Program-made: the position numbers and the translations under genes
Shown: positions 1 through 9,277 of the stretch, one piece after another
Numbering within the stretch: the first letter of the stretch is position 1
Layout: every line of letters starts with the position of its first letter
Notes under the pieces: generated by a model
The model's input: only the letters and a program-made list of their open reading frames with translations
Told to the model about the DNA's origin: nothing
Database searches by the model: none
Assembly (NCBI GenBank): GCA_965220365.1
Contig: OZ244823.1
Coordinates: forward strand, 992,001 to 1,056,000
Origin: Bin80 sp965220365
GTDB taxonomy: Bacteria; Bacteroidota; Rhodothermia; Rhodothermales; Bin80
Reading direction: 5' to 3'
DNA length: 64,000 bases

Positions 1-144
1 GAATCTCTCTATCAGATACTCGATATTAATGACCAGAAAACAGGACCATACACGCTAACTCTAGTTGTTCGGGATAACGAAACAGGTGAAGAATCCAGTC
101 GGACACAGAGTCTATTTCTGGAGAGATCACCATGTAGCGAGTGA
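1..144 (+). CDS. C-terminal end of an unknown protein (cut by window edge)
   Basis: Frame 1 is open from the first base to a TGA at 142-144, giving the last 47 residues. The stretch GPYTLTLVVRDNETG followed by RTQ looks like the last beta-strands of an Ig-like or GWxTD-type C-terminal domain, in which a 'Y.L.l.V.D..TG' strand is common. The family assignment is a guess from this short piece. No start is visible. Confidence 0.55.
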   Translation, partial: ESLYQILDINDQKTGPYTLTLVVRDNETGEESSRTQSLFLERSPCSE

Positions 145-266
145 GGGGGCAGCTGCCAAGATATCCTTATCCAGCGGGAGAGACTCCTGTTCAAGTGGGC
201 TGGTGAAGCGTGCAAATGTGACTTTGGGAATTAAGGGTAATTATGTGCTTAACTGTAACTTTAGAA

Positions 267-677
267 TCATCCACTTCGTTTACCGCCGTTTTTGAGCGTT
301 ATGTCACTGAACAAGTGTTTGACCGCGTAACTTGCCAAACCAACAATTTGGGCCAGATTCTGGACGAGTAGGGCAGGCAAAAGCCAATCATAATCTTTGA
401 AGTTCAGCACTCCAGATCCTACAAGAACTAGGAGGATCATTTGGTAACCAATCATACCACCAATGGCCCACAACAAGAACCGAGACCACTGACCTTTGTG
501 TTTGTAATGTTGCTGAACCCCCTTGTAGTGTTCGTATTTTGTCCGTGATTCCAACTCCTGGGAATCAAACAAGGTGATGTAACGTTTCCCGCCGTCTGGA
601 TCGGGCGATGGCGTCTCGTCCAGCCCTCTTGGAAAAACAATTCGAACGCTCCCGCCCTCACTGGGCCCTTCACTCAT
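267..677 (-). CDS. Small membrane protein with two transmembrane segments
   Basis: 136 residues. The first ~65 residues are polar and probably cytoplasmic. Two hydrophobic segments follow, at about residues 67-90 (LLWAIGGMIGYQMILLVLVG) and 100-120, and a short basic tail. The ATG lies 2 bases downstream of the stop of the ImmA/IrrE-like gene (680-1180), so the two are almost certainly co-transcribed and may act together. ImmA/IrrE peptidases usually cleave a repressor or antitoxin; here the partner appears to be a membrane protein. I do not recognise the family and no function is assigned. Confidence 0.7.
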   Translation of the reverse strand: MSEGPSEGGSVRIVFPRGLDETPSPDPDGGKRYITLFDSQELESRTKYEHYKGVQQHYKHKGQWSRFLLWAIGGMIGYQMILLVLVGSGVLNFKDYDWLLPALLVQNLAQIVGLASYAVKHLFSDITLKNGGKRSG

Positions 678-679
678 TC

Positions 680-1180
680 CTATCTACCCTTCATTCTGAT
701 TTCCATCATTGTTCTTGACACGAAGAAAATGTCTGCCAGCGTAACGGCACTCACAGTTGGATTTAGAACTGGCTGCAAAAGATGATCAGGGACAAGAAGA
801 TGGGCGGCGAATTTGTTGACCTCTTTCTCATACGGACTATTATTACTCGGCCTGCTGAACCGCGGCAGTACTGGATAGGTCTCTGGATTTTCCACAAAAA
901 TACTTCGATGCATGACCCAATGTCCCAACTCGTGTGCAATTGTGAAGCTTTGCCTCCGAGGGACATCATCGGCATTGACGAACAGCTTGGCATTTCTGAA
1001 ATCGCAATATCCAGCGACGCGCTCCGAACTAGACCCAAAATTGGCAAAGATTACGTTGACACCATTCTGCTCCGCGATTTCCAGAACTGGTATCGGTGGT
1101 GACGAATAGACCTCTGTCAACTCGTCCGCTTTGCGCTTGGCCATAACTAGATTCGCAACTTCCCCAACATTGCGCGCCAT
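680..1180 (-). CDS. ImmA/IrrE-type metallo-endopeptidase
   Basis: 166 residues. The zinc-peptidase motif HELGH is at about residues 84-88 in the context SFTIAHELGHWVMH. The second motif region, EKEVNKFAAHLLVP, is typical of the family (E..AN.FA..LLmP). Upstream lies the usual N-terminal segment with IPVLEIAEQNGVNV. Family members are small soluble peptidases that cleave a partner repressor or antitoxin and are frequent in mobile elements and stress or phage-defence modules. It precedes the two-TM protein at 267-677 with 2 bases between them. The start is the first ATG; an internal Met at residue 13 is an alternative. Family assignment is firm; the target is unknown. Confidence 0.88.
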   Translation of the reverse strand: MARNVGEVANLVMAKRKADELTEVYSSPPIPVLEIAEQNGVNVIFANFGSSSERVAGYCDFRNAKLFVNADDVPRRQSFTIAHELGHWVMHRSIFVENPETYPVLPRFSRPSNNSPYEKEVNKFAAHLLVPDHLLQPVLNPTVSAVTLADIFFVSRTMMEIRMKGR

Positions 1181-1356
1181 AATGGAACTCTCAGAATGGT
1201 TTCTAAACTGTACATTATACGAAAAAAAAGCTCAAATGAGCCAACCAACCTGCAAATCTCTTTACGGTAGTGACAAGAAAATGCTACTTATTGGATATAA
1301 TTACCAAAAAAAGCGAAATCGGATGCTCAAACCGATGGATGGGGGATGTCCCAAAG

Positions 1357-2618
1357 TTAGTTGGGTTTGGGGGGCGAACGTAAGCTTCTACTGATCGTCT
1401 GTTTTTTAGTTTTCTGGTGTCGTTTCAGCGCTCGGATCAAGATTTCCCATTGCCAGTCTTTCGGGATTGGGTTCAGGGATCGTTGTTCGATTTCCAGACA
1501 TGCGGCAGCAATCCATCGTTGGCGTTGATCCGAGTTCGTCCATCGTGTGACTCGCCGTGTGGTGTGCGCCAATCTGCTGTTGATGCTCTCAATGATATTG
1601 GTGGTCCGGAGTCGATCCCGCAGTTGCCTGGGGATGCACAGCTTGTGGAGGGTCAGCGTTTCTTCCATACCCTCGTTTAAGCTGGCGGCGGCGGCCGGAC
1701 ATGAGTCCTGCAGATCGGTCTCGAGTTTTGTCAAACGCTCTTTTGCTTCGGCATACGTGGATGTGGCATACGCAGCTTCCATTTGATGTTTGACCTTCTC
1801 AGCATGGTCTCGATCGGTGATCTTGGAGACGACATTTTCCCGCTTGTGCCACTGGCACCGTTGGATCAGTGCCTGATCTCCAAACACCTCACGAACGCCT
1901 TTGTGCAAGCCCTTGGCGCCATCAAGCAGCACCAACAAGGAAGCCGCCGACTGAAAGCCGCGTTCCAGCAGATCCTGCAGTAACGCCATCACACAGGCAT
2001 GGGATTCGGTTTTGGCTTCCGTGAACCCGAGAATCACTTTCTTTCCCTCTACGGTCAATCCCACGGCCAACAGGATCTGGTCCTCTTGTAAGGTTTTGCC
2101 GTCAAGCAGCAGGGTCGCAAACGCCATCTCATCAAAGCGCCGGTTCAGGAAGGTCTCCAGTGCCTGGGTCGTTTCCCGGATAAACACGCGCCCGGTGCTT
2201 GAGCCGCTGAGTCCAAAACTCTCCGCCAGATGCACGGCCACCTGACCATACTTGCGCTAAGACAGACCCAACAGCACACTGCGTGTCAATTGCTGTGCAT
2301 GACCGGATTCGGCCTGATGCAGACATTGGTAGGTCTTCAGCGGGACTTCCTGCTGGTGTTGCGGACCCGGGGAACCTGAATCGGCACCTTCGCCCCGTTC
2401 CAGCGAATGGAGCCCGGGTTCGTCCCCCAACGCTGACACTTCGTCCGGGTGTGGGTCCAGCGAACCCCGCAATGTTCGGAAACTTCGGCCTCAAACAAGT
2501 GCGGAACCAGCTCCAAAAACCAGTCCGGGTGGCGAAGCAGCCGGGCAACGTCCACCGCATTCCGGGGTAGAGTCGTGTCAAGATCGGTGGAAACCGTCGT
2601 CCGAAGTTGGGTTGACAT
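1357..2618 (-). pseudogene. IS256/mutator-type transposase, broken by a frameshift and a stop
   Basis: The start ATG at 2618 opens a reading frame beginning MSTQLRTTVSTDLD, with the IS256 N-terminal pattern (RHPDWFLELVPHLFEAEVSEHCG, then VPRVRNT). It hits a stop near 2340. The homologous sequence continues in another frame (VPLKTYQCLHQAESGHAQQ), hits TAG at 2257-2259 after LLGLS, and then runs open to 1357. The 294-residue open part holds an intact DDE set: LLLDGKT, LLVLLDGAKG and NIIESINSRL. The last 40 residues are basic. So there is one frameshift and one nonsense codon in an otherwise complete gene, with the catalytic residues preserved. It follows the paralogue gene (stop at 2623) by 4 bases. 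Confidence 0.85.
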
Positions 2619-2622
2619 AAGA

Positions 2623-3582
2623 TTACGCGTCTGGGGAAGGTTGTGTAAGGATACGGTGCAATTGTGGAAGATACGAGGCGTGTCGCACACGGCGCAGCCG
2701 CGGTTCAAGTTCCAGCAGTGCCGCACACAGGCGCATTCGGCTCTGGTGCACCGGGCCCTGCGGCAGACTCCGGCCTGCACGCACGAAGACGGCCTTCAAA
2801 GAATTCAACACGCGCAGGCCCCGATCACTGCGCAACAGCAGGCCGCTGTGCTGGAGCGTGAGCGTGGACGAAAGCGCACGCCCAAGCACGCGCCCCGAAG
2901 AACGGTTCACCTGTGTCAATTCTTCGGTGATCTGCTGCAAACTTGTATGGGCTTCAACGACATCGCAGCATTGCCATGCCTGTTGGAGGCGGTGACGAAA
3001 TTGAAGGGCCTGATCGGGATCCAATCCGCTCAGTGCTTCGGCCATGACCGTATTCAGACAGCGCTGCACCCACACCCGGGGACCCCACACCTGCGAGACC
3101 GCAGACCGCAGCGCCACGTTCCCTGGAAGCGTGAACAGAAGGCCTGGCCCCAGTCCACGGGTACGCAGATCATCCAGCACCGCTTCCATGCAGGATTGAT
3201 CTTCAGGACCGCATTCGGTCACCGTCACCATCCGCCGATGTCCCTGCAGGTTCACGCCCATCCCAATCAGGACCTGAAGACCCAGAACATACGAGGGCGC
3301 AAGCCACAAATGCACCAGCGACTCGGTATGCCAATCTCGGCGCTCCAGCACCGAAACCGCCGCTTCCCAGCAGGAAGAAGGATCCGGCGGAGACTCAGAA
3401 AGCTCCGGAGCCGGATCCGGTGCGACAGCAGCCGAGACAGCAGGCGGAGACACCGCCGAGGGAATCCGTTCCGTTAACATGCGCAGAACATCTGCATAAT
3501 GCCGAACCAGTTCCAGATGTACCTCCTGGGCAGACTCTGAAAAGGGCGGCAAAAAAGAATGTGGAGGTTGTATGTTGCTCAT
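2623..3582 (-). CDS. Catalytically dead IS256 transposase paralogue
   Basis: 319 residues from ATG 3582 (an in-frame ATG at 3627 is possible). It aligns over its whole central part with the transposase encoded next to it: GLQVLIGMGVNLQGHRRMVT matches DQILLAVGLTVEGKKVILGF, LLDDLRTRGL matches LLQDLLERGF, and VWGPRVWVQRCLN matches VFGDQALIQRCQW. All three catalytic positions are lost: LLLDGKT becomes LWLAPSY, LLDGAKG becomes TLPGNVA, and NIIESINSRL becomes LRVLNSLKAV. The frame is intact while the active paralogue is broken. A role as a DNA-binding partner or inhibitor in transposition is inference. The N-terminal 75 residues are Pro/Ala-rich. Confidence 0.8.
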   Translation of the reverse strand: MSNIQPPHSFLPPFSESAQEVHLELVRHYADVLRMLTERIPSAVSPPAVSAAVAPDPAPELSESPPDPSSCWEAAVSVLERRDWHTESLVHLWLAPSYVLGLQVLIGMGVNLQGHRRMVTVTECGPEDQSCMEAVLDDLRTRGLGPGLLFTLPGNVALRSAVSQVWGPRVWVQRCLNTVMAEALSGLDPDQALQFRHRLQQAWQCCDVVEAHTSLQQITEELTQVNRSSGRVLGRALSSTLTLQHSGLLLRSDRGLRVLNSLKAVFVRAGRSLPQGPVHQSRMRLCAALLELEPRLRRVRHASYLPQLHRILTQPSPDA

Positions 3583-3910
3583 TAAGTAGGGACGTTTGAG
3601 GGGTATAGGATGTACCCCCAACCCCAACTAACTTTGACACATCCCCGATGCCGAGTTACAGTTAAGTACGTAATTGCCATTAATAAATAATAAGAGTACC
3701 TCTCAGTTTCGGTTGCGCGAAAGTGTGGGGGCTCTTTCTTCAGTCGGCACTGTGGTATTCACGGATGAAACTGAGTCCAGATCTTGCCAAATACTTTGGG
3801 GAATTCTATCTTTGTTTCATTCCGGTTGGAGATACGCTCCGCACACTTTGTGCTCGATCCGCCAACCACTGACTGAATCGCACGAACATGCCCCAAATCC
3901 AATTGCGGAT

Positions 3911-5383
3911 ATGAGCTGCAAGACACGACATTGCTATTGCCATGTGTCCGGCTTGGTTTTCCCAGCGATCATGCTTGTCTTCGGGTTGTTTGCTGCGTCA
4001 TGTACGCAAGAATCGGATCCGCCAAATGTCCTCTTCATTGCCGTTGACGACCTAAACACAGATCTCGGTACATACGGTCATGATCTGGTAAGTAGCCCGC
4101 ACATCGACCGACTAGCTGCTCGCGGTGTGAGATTCGATCGCGCATATTGCCAGTACCCTGTCTGCAACCCTAGTCGATCCAGCTTTCTGACCGGACTCTA
4201 TCCAGAACAAACTCGTGTACTGTCCAATCAGGACAGCTTCCGCAAACATATTCCCGACGTTCCTACACTTCCCCAATGGTTTAGGGAACACGGATACCAT
4301 GTAGCCCGCACAGGAAAGATCTTTCACTATGGTGTACCAGGGCAAATCGGCTCGGACGGTATGGATGATCCCGCGTCGTGGTCCGAAACCGTAAATCCGC
4401 GCGGAATTGATCGTGAGATTCACGATCGCATACATACTCTCGTTCCAAACCAATATGGTGGAACGCTAAGCTGGCTGAGCGTGGATCCGGAAGATGGACC
4501 CCATACGGATGAGTTAGGCGCGGCTGCAGCTATTCGGATTATGGAAGAGCAACACCCATCTCGGACAGGCACGCCCCTGTTCCTAGCGGTCGGGTTCTAT
4601 CGCCCGCACACACCGTTTGTGGCTCCAGCCTCCTACTTTGAATTGTATCCGATGGATCAGATCGATCCCGTTCTCGAGCAGCCAGGTGATCGAAGTGATA
4701 TCCCAATTGCGGCCCTGGCTGATCGACCGAAACAACGCGAACTGACCATGGAAAAGCGTCGCGAAATCATTCAGGCCTACTATGCTTCAGTATCGTTTAT
4801 GGATGCGCAGGTGGGTCGTCTCCTGGATGCGCTGGAGCGACTGGATCTGGACGACAATACCATTGTTGTGTTTGTCTCTGATCACGGATATCATCTGGGG
4901 CATCACGGACTCTGGCAGAAGGGCGATTTGTTCGAGGGGTCCGTCCGCGTCCCGCTGATTATCGCTGTGCCGGAAGGGATGCAAAAAGGCTCCGGCACAG
5001 AGGCATTAGTAGAGTTAGTAGATTTGTATCCCACACTGGTGGATTTGGCGGGCCTGCCGGCACCCGAGCACCTCAAGGGGGCAAGCTTGCGACCCATTCT
5101 GGAGGATACGGACTACCTAGGCAGAACTACCGCCTTTACGGTTGCCCGGAGCAGGGCGGCATGGATGCATCCTGAAATGAGAGATTGGAACGTGATGGGA
5201 TACTCGATTCGCACCCAGCGATTCCGGTACACCGAATGGGATGCTGGAAATGCAGGTGCCGAACTTTACGACTACGAAGAGGATCCAATGGAGATCAACA
5301 ATCTGATTGACGATCCCACCTATGCAGACACTTTGGCTCGGCTGGAACGATTGATAGAGTCTCGAAAACAATCCGCAAAGTAG
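3911..5383 (+). CDS. Sulfatase, iduronate-2-sulfatase-like, lipoprotein
   Basis: 490 residues from ATG 3911. This start is chosen because it opens a lipoprotein-type signal (hydrophobic FPAIMLVFGLFAAS, then Cys), whereas the longer frame from 3674 has no signal. Family features are PNVLFIAVDDLN (metal-binding Asp pair), CNPSRSSFLTG (the CxPSR motif whose Cys becomes formylglycine), GFYRPHTPFVAP, and VSDHGYHLGHHGLWQKGDLFE. This pattern fits iduronate-2-sulfatase-like enzymes of family S1. The likely substrate is a sulfated marine or animal glycan, with the enzyme anchored in the periplasm or outer membrane. The polysaccharide deacetylase gene begins 2 bases after its stop, so they form an operon. 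The exact substrate cannot be told. Confidence 0.92.
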   Translation: MSCKTRHCYCHVSGLVFPAIMLVFGLFAASCTQESDPPNVLFIAVDDLNTDLGTYGHDLVSSPHIDRLAARGVRFDRAYCQYPVCNPSRSSFLTGLYPEQTRVLSNQDSFRKHIPDVPTLPQWFREHGYHVARTGKIFHYGVPGQIGSDGMDDPASWSETVNPRGIDREIHDRIHTLVPNQYGGTLSWLSVDPEDGPHTDELGAAAAIRIMEEQHPSRTGTPLFLAVGFYRPHTPFVAPASYFELYPMDQIDPVLEQPGDRSDIPIAALADRPKQRELTMEKRREIIQAYYASVSFMDAQVGRLLDALERLDLDDNTIVVFVSDHGYHLGHHGLWQKGDLFEGSVRVPLIIAVPEGMQKGSGTEALVELVDLYPTLVDLAGLPAPEHLKGASLRPILEDTDYLGRTTAFTVARSRAAWMHPEMRDWNVMGYSIRTQRFRYTEWDAGNAGAELYDYEEDPMEINNLIDDPTYADTLARLERLIESRKQSAK

Positions 5384-5385
5384 CC

Positions 5386-6153
5386 ATGCGTTTGGATCCC
5401 ATAAATCGCAGGAGCTTTTTGAAGAGTGTAGGACTGTCTGCACTTGCTGCAACGATCAAGCGGCAGGAGACACACGTAATCACGCTTAGTTTCGATGACG
5501 GATTCCGTAAATCGAGTCTGGAAACGGTGAAGATCTTTGAGAAGCACGGTTTGTCGGCCTGCATCAACATTATTGCCACGGCTCACCATGATGACTTCGT
5601 TCCGCCCGACGACTATTACCGTTTTCCAGTGGGTGACTTTGGACTATGGAACGAATTGGTTGCACGTGGCCATGAAGTCATGCCTCATGGGTATAAGCAC
5701 CAGAATCTGACCGAGGTGCCGCTGCAGGTCGCAAAGGACTTGATCATGCGCTGCCTGGATTATTTCAACGAAGCACTGAATGGATTTGAGCCCAAGGAAG
5801 CCATCTTCAACTTTCCCTACAATGCTTCAAATCCTGCCATAGAGGAATGGCTTGCCGATCAGGTGAAGGCTTTTCGGACGGGTTATGCGCAGATTAACGC
5901 GCTGCCACACACCGGGCAGAAGAAGCTAATCTGCAGCAGCCACGGTCCTGGGAATACTGACATATTTCTTACGCAGGAGATTAATCGTTTCCTGGCCTCC
6001 TCTGGCGGATGGCTGATCTTCAACGCCCACGGCTTGGATGAAGAGGGCTGGGGCCCTCTTTCCGCTTCGCATCTTGACGGACTCCTTTCCAAGTTGAAGG
6101 CAAGAGAAGACATCCTCGTGATTCCTACTGGACGAGCATTGGCAAACGTGTGA
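5386..6153 (+). CDS. Polysaccharide deacetylase (NodB fold), exported
   Basis: 255 residues. The N-terminus NRRSFLKSVGLSALAA resembles a twin-arginine signal. NodB-fold motifs are TLSFDDGF (residues ~33-40, metal-binding Asp) and MPHGYKHQNL (the H...H metal pair, ~98-107). FNFPYNAS and FNAHGLDEEGWG are in the places of the later motifs. It probably de-N- or de-O-acetylates a polysaccharide. It starts 2 bases after the sulfatase stop, so the two probably act on the same sulfated, acetylated glycan in the periplasm. Length is near normal for a single-domain member. Confidence 0.88.
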   Translation: MRLDPINRRSFLKSVGLSALAATIKRQETHVITLSFDDGFRKSSLETVKIFEKHGLSACINIIATAHHDDFVPPDDYYRFPVGDFGLWNELVARGHEVMPHGYKHQNLTEVPLQVAKDLIMRCLDYFNEALNGFEPKEAIFNFPYNASNPAIEEWLADQVKAFRTGYAQINALPHTGQKKLICSSHGPGNTDIFLTQEINRFLASSGGWLIFNAHGLDEEGWGPLSASHLDGLLSKLKAREDILVIPTGRALANV

Positions 6154-6617
6154 TCCATCAGGGCTGCGGCCGGGTCCCGTACGTGGAGGATCTCCCCAAT
6201 CCCACAGTGCGGGACACAAGTCACCACTCAGCAAGCCATCCCTTAAGCAGATTTTCGATTTGCAACTCTACTACTGGGACCCCCAATAACAGCCTATACC
6301 AAAACCTTCATTCTAGGGTCTCCCCTTGAGTGCCGTGCGCCAACAGTCTGTCAGAGCGTGCAATCGCAACAACACATACTACGTTGAGCTGTACGACAAA
6401 ACTACAGACCAGCGGCATTTGGCAACGGATACAGTTACGCTCAACGAAAGAGGATATGGCTGAGTTGATGTTACGAGTGGATTTTTGAATAATTGGAGAA
6501 TCCGCGAAAAATGTCTCCATCTGTTGCCGGATCTTCGCCTCCAGGTCGTATATTTGTCGGTCACGATGCGTGCACTACCATTTGCCGCATCTTCTTACAT
6601 TCACTTAACATGGTATT
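6154..6617 (+). other. Intergenic, no gene seen
   Basis: 464 bases between the deacetylase and the cupredoxin gene. I see no convincing coding frame, RNA gene or strong hairpin. It probably holds the promoter of the cupredoxin gene at its right end. Confidence 0.5.
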
Positions 6618-7130
6618 ATGAAGTCCCTCTTATACTCATTTCTGGTTTTAATCTTTGCAGTAACGTTTGTGGCCTGCGGCGGGAGCAGTTCAGACTCCGA
6701 AACGACATCCTCAGAAACAGAAGAAACAACAGAAGCATCTTCTGGATCTGAAAGCGTTGAATTGACGGTCCGCCCGGCTGGCGAAGAGATGAAATATGCA
6801 GTTGATACCCTCACGGTCGCCGCAGGGGCCGAGGTCACATTGATCTTAGAGAACACTGCGACACTTCCAACAATGGTTCACAATGTTGTCATACTTACGA
6901 CCAACAGTGATGAGGATGTGAATCGGATTGGCATGGCCGCACTTGTGGCTGGGGAGGAAAGTGGTTATCTCCCTGAAGATGATGCCATCTTTGCCGCTAC
7001 ACCAATGGCACAGCCAGGGGAGACCGTTCGCGTCACTTTCACTGCTCCCTCTGAGCCAGGGATGCATCGCTTCATTTGCACCTATCCGGGACACTATGGA
7101 CTCATGCAGGGTGTCTTGGTGGTCACTTAG
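6618..7130 (+). CDS. Azurin/plastocyanin-like cupredoxin lipoprotein
   Basis: 170 residues. A lipoprotein signal (LLYSFLVLIFAVTFVACGGS) is followed by a Ser/Glu/Thr-rich linker to about residue 47 and one cupredoxin domain. Type-1 copper ligands are visible: His in PTMVHNVVIL (~residue 93), Cys in HRFICTYPGHYG, His in the same motif, and Met in GLMQGVLVV, in the azurin order H...C...H...M. It probably carries electrons in the periplasm, anchored to a membrane. It stands alone between two divergent glycan-degradation units, so its redox partner is not evident. Confidence 0.9.
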   Translation: MKSLLYSFLVLIFAVTFVACGGSSSDSETTSSETEETTEASSGSESVELTVRPAGEEMKYAVDTLTVAAGAEVTLILENTATLPTMVHNVVILTTNSDEDVNRIGMAALVAGEESGYLPEDDAIFAATPMAQPGETVRVTFTAPSEPGMHRFICTYPGHYGLMQGVLVVT

Positions 7131-7512
7131 GAGCCAATAAGATTGAGAAAGGGGCCCTGAAGGGTTCGAGGCGGAAGTGCATCAACAAGCGAAGTTGGTG
7201 CATGCTTTAGTGTTAGCAAGAGTGTCTGCTGCCCCTGCAGACCGGGATGGAGTCAGATTCTCTGATACTATCGGAGGGTCTGGCTCCATTGCTGTTGGTG
7301 TTGATCAAAATCAATACTGCAATCGGCAGGGTATAGTATATCCCGGTGGATTTTACAGGGTATGGTTGCCGCGTACATAAGATGGTAGCGAACCAGCCAT
7401 AGAGGATGAGCGCGGATATCACCCAATTCTGCTGTAGAGCGGATTCATATACCCGTTGGAGTATGTAGCATCGTGATCTGGCAGGGCAGATCTTTCTGGA
7501 TTTTGCTGTAGG
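7131..7512. other. Convergent intergenic region
   Basis: About 380 bases between two convergent genes. A weak hairpin (TGCATCAAC...GTTGGTGCA, near 7178-7203) could terminate the cupredoxin transcript, but no T-run follows. No gene is recognised. Confidence 0.4.
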
Positions 7513-9243
7513 CTATTTTAGATCATTTTCTACCGTGACCACGCTACTAGGTGCGTATCCAATACGATGTGCAACGGCCTTCAGGGAATGGTTTGAAGGA
7601 AGCGTGATGGGTGATGTGTACAATAGCCAGCGATCTGCTGTGGTTGCGCCGGGCTCAAGAATCTGATAGCCAATGGATGCCCCTTCAGTCGTAGTCGTCA
7701 GACGCAGTTGTACGGACTCTACATGATCCGTATCAAGGGCGATCTTATAGTGCAACGAGTCGTCGGTTGGGCGTGTGATAGTCGTTCCACCGGAGATCAC
7801 TTTAATAGACACGGCGGAGCTTTGGGGTTGTACATGGCCAGGCCACTGCGAGGCGACAAAATCCATTTCGTCCATTGTACCGGGATCCGAAGTGCCACTC
7901 ATCCAATCGTCTAATTCGGTGCGCATCTTGACCAATCGCTCCGCATTGGCAGGGTCTTCTGCGAGGTTAAAGAGCTCATGCGGGTCTGTTTCGGTATCAA
8001 AAAGCTCTTCTTCCGGTTTGGAGCTCCGAAACCATTGAGATTGAAATTCATCAAGTTCTCCGGCATCACGCAAGCGGAGTAATTCTTGCATTGTCGCCAT
8101 TTGCTCCCGATAGCTAACAGGCAGATAATAGCCGCGATCAGGCTGTAGATTTCGGATGTATTTGAACCGATGATCCCTGACTGCCCGTTTGGTGTCATAC
8201 TCGGCGTCAAATCGATCAGCGGCAGCGTGGATAAACTGTCTGGGGATTTCCGAACGTTTATTACCTAAGAATGCCTGTCCGTCCAGATAATCCGGCATGG
8301 GAGCTCCAGTCAGAGAAAAGACGGTGGGTGCTAGATCAATGAAGCTGATTAGCTGCTCATCCGTCAATCCGGCGAGTTGCCGGTCTGGAAACCTGATCGC
8401 CAGGGGAACATGCAGGCCCGAGTCATAGAGTTGACGTTTTTGCCGCGGGAGAGGGCCACCGTGATCAGAATAGAACATGACGATGGTTTCTTCCAGTAAG
8501 CCGTCAGCTTCCAGTTCATCCAGGATCGCTCCTACACGAGCATCCAGGAGCAGAATATTTGAGTACATCCGCTGCACATCTGCACGAACCAGTTCGGTGT
8601 CTGGCAGATACGGAGGGATAGGTACATCCAAGTCAGATGAAATCAGAAGAGAATCATTTGCCCGTACCCAGATCTGGGATTCATGGGTTACGCCAATGTT
8701 GATCACTGAAAAGAAGGGCATATTCTCGGGGCGATTCTTCCAGTGAGCCTGACGGTTATTCTCGTCCCAAGCCATTACGGGTGCCCTGAATTGGTAATCC
8801 TGCTTACTGTTGTTCGTGGTATAGTAGCCGTTTTCACGCATCACCTCACTCATCATGCGTACGGGTGGATCGGGGGTAGCTTCGTAAGGGATGACTCCAA
8901 TCTGTTCCATATACTCCAGACGGGAAGAGGTACGCATGTGCTGGGCTCCTCCGCGTGTCGTGTAAATGCCGGTTGCAATAGAGAAGCGGCTAGGGGCACA
9001 GACCCCCGATACAGAAAACATGCGTGTATACCGCACTCCATCATTGAAAAGTCGATCAAGATTAGGGGTTTGAATGGTTGAATCCCCATATGCAGGGATC
9101 GTAGGACTCATGTCTTCCGCTACAATCCACAGAATATTCGGCTGGTCTGGCAATTGGAGAGTGTCGTAATCTGGAGACTCCTCTTGAGGAGAATTACATG
9201 CGAGAAAAAGAAACAGAATTGGAAGTAGGCGTATGAACTGCAT
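7513..9243 (-). CDS. Sulfatase, heparan N-sulfatase-like, with C-terminal beta domain
   Basis: 576 residues. A short lipoprotein signal is present (LLPILFLFLACNS). Sulfatase motifs are PNILWIVAEDMSP (metal site), VCAPSRFSIATG (CxPSR formylglycine motif) and YSDHGGPLPRQKRQLYDSGL. This set resembles N-sulfoglucosamine sulfohydrolase-type enzymes. The last ~90 residues (after VQPQSSAVSI) form a separate beta domain ending in LYTSPITLPSNHSLKAVAH, similar to the chitobiase/FN3-associated C-terminal module. It is the second sulfatase within 6 kb, of a different subfamily, which suggests breakdown of more than one sulfate linkage. It is transcribed divergently from the AroE-like gene with only 34 bases between the start codons. 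Confidence 0.9.
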   Translation of the reverse strand: MQFIRLLPILFLFLACNSPQEESPDYDTLQLPDQPNILWIVAEDMSPTIPAYGDSTIQTPNLDRLFNDGVRYTRMFSVSGVCAPSRFSIATGIYTTRGGAQHMRTSSRLEYMEQIGVIPYEATPDPPVRMMSEVMRENGYYTTNNSKQDYQFRAPVMAWDENNRQAHWKNRPENMPFFSVINIGVTHESQIWVRANDSLLISSDLDVPIPPYLPDTELVRADVQRMYSNILLLDARVGAILDELEADGLLEETIVMFYSDHGGPLPRQKRQLYDSGLHVPLAIRFPDRQLAGLTDEQLISFIDLAPTVFSLTGAPMPDYLDGQAFLGNKRSEIPRQFIHAAADRFDAEYDTKRAVRDHRFKYIRNLQPDRGYYLPVSYREQMATMQELLRLRDAGELDEFQSQWFRSSKPEEELFDTETDPHELFNLAEDPANAERLVKMRTELDDWMSGTSDPGTMDEMDFVASQWPGHVQPQSSAVSIKVISGGTTITRPTDDSLHYKIALDTDHVESVQLRLTTTTEGASIGYQILEPGATTADRWLLYTSPITLPSNHSLKAVAHRIGYAPSSVVTVENDLK

Positions 9244-9277
9244 AATTCAGCAGGATGTGAGATCTGAATATATCGAA

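Larger units (their letters stand above)
1342..3646 (-). mobile_element. IS256-like element with two transposase-related genes
   Basis: The ends carry imperfect inverted repeats of about 32 bp. The left end reads GGGGATGTCCCAAAGTTAG inward from 1342; the right end, reverse-complemented from 3646, reads GGGGATGTGTCAAAGTTAG. Both continue into TTGGG and a run of G. Inside, on the minus strand, are an ORF of 319 residues (2623-3582) and a broken IS256-type transposase (1357-2618). Both flanks show GATG (1338-1341 and 3647-3650), but I cannot find the 8-9 bp direct repeat usual for IS256. The element is about 2.3 kb, longer than a normal 1.3-1.5 kb IS256, and the extra gene explains this. Confidence 0.85.

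Noticed and set aside
1357..2618. Programmed frameshifting or stop-codon recoding to express the IS256 transposase
   Set aside because: No slippery run is seen near 2350 and there is an additional in-frame TAG at 2257, so decay is simpler. Stops in this and the other two broken genes are of all three kinds, which argues against an altered code.
2449..3477. A 342-residue open frame on the plus strand within the IS256-like element
   Set aside because: It lies antisense to the dead transposase paralogue, has a composition rich in Arg, His and Pro with no family pattern, and follows from the GC-rich third positions of the real gene.
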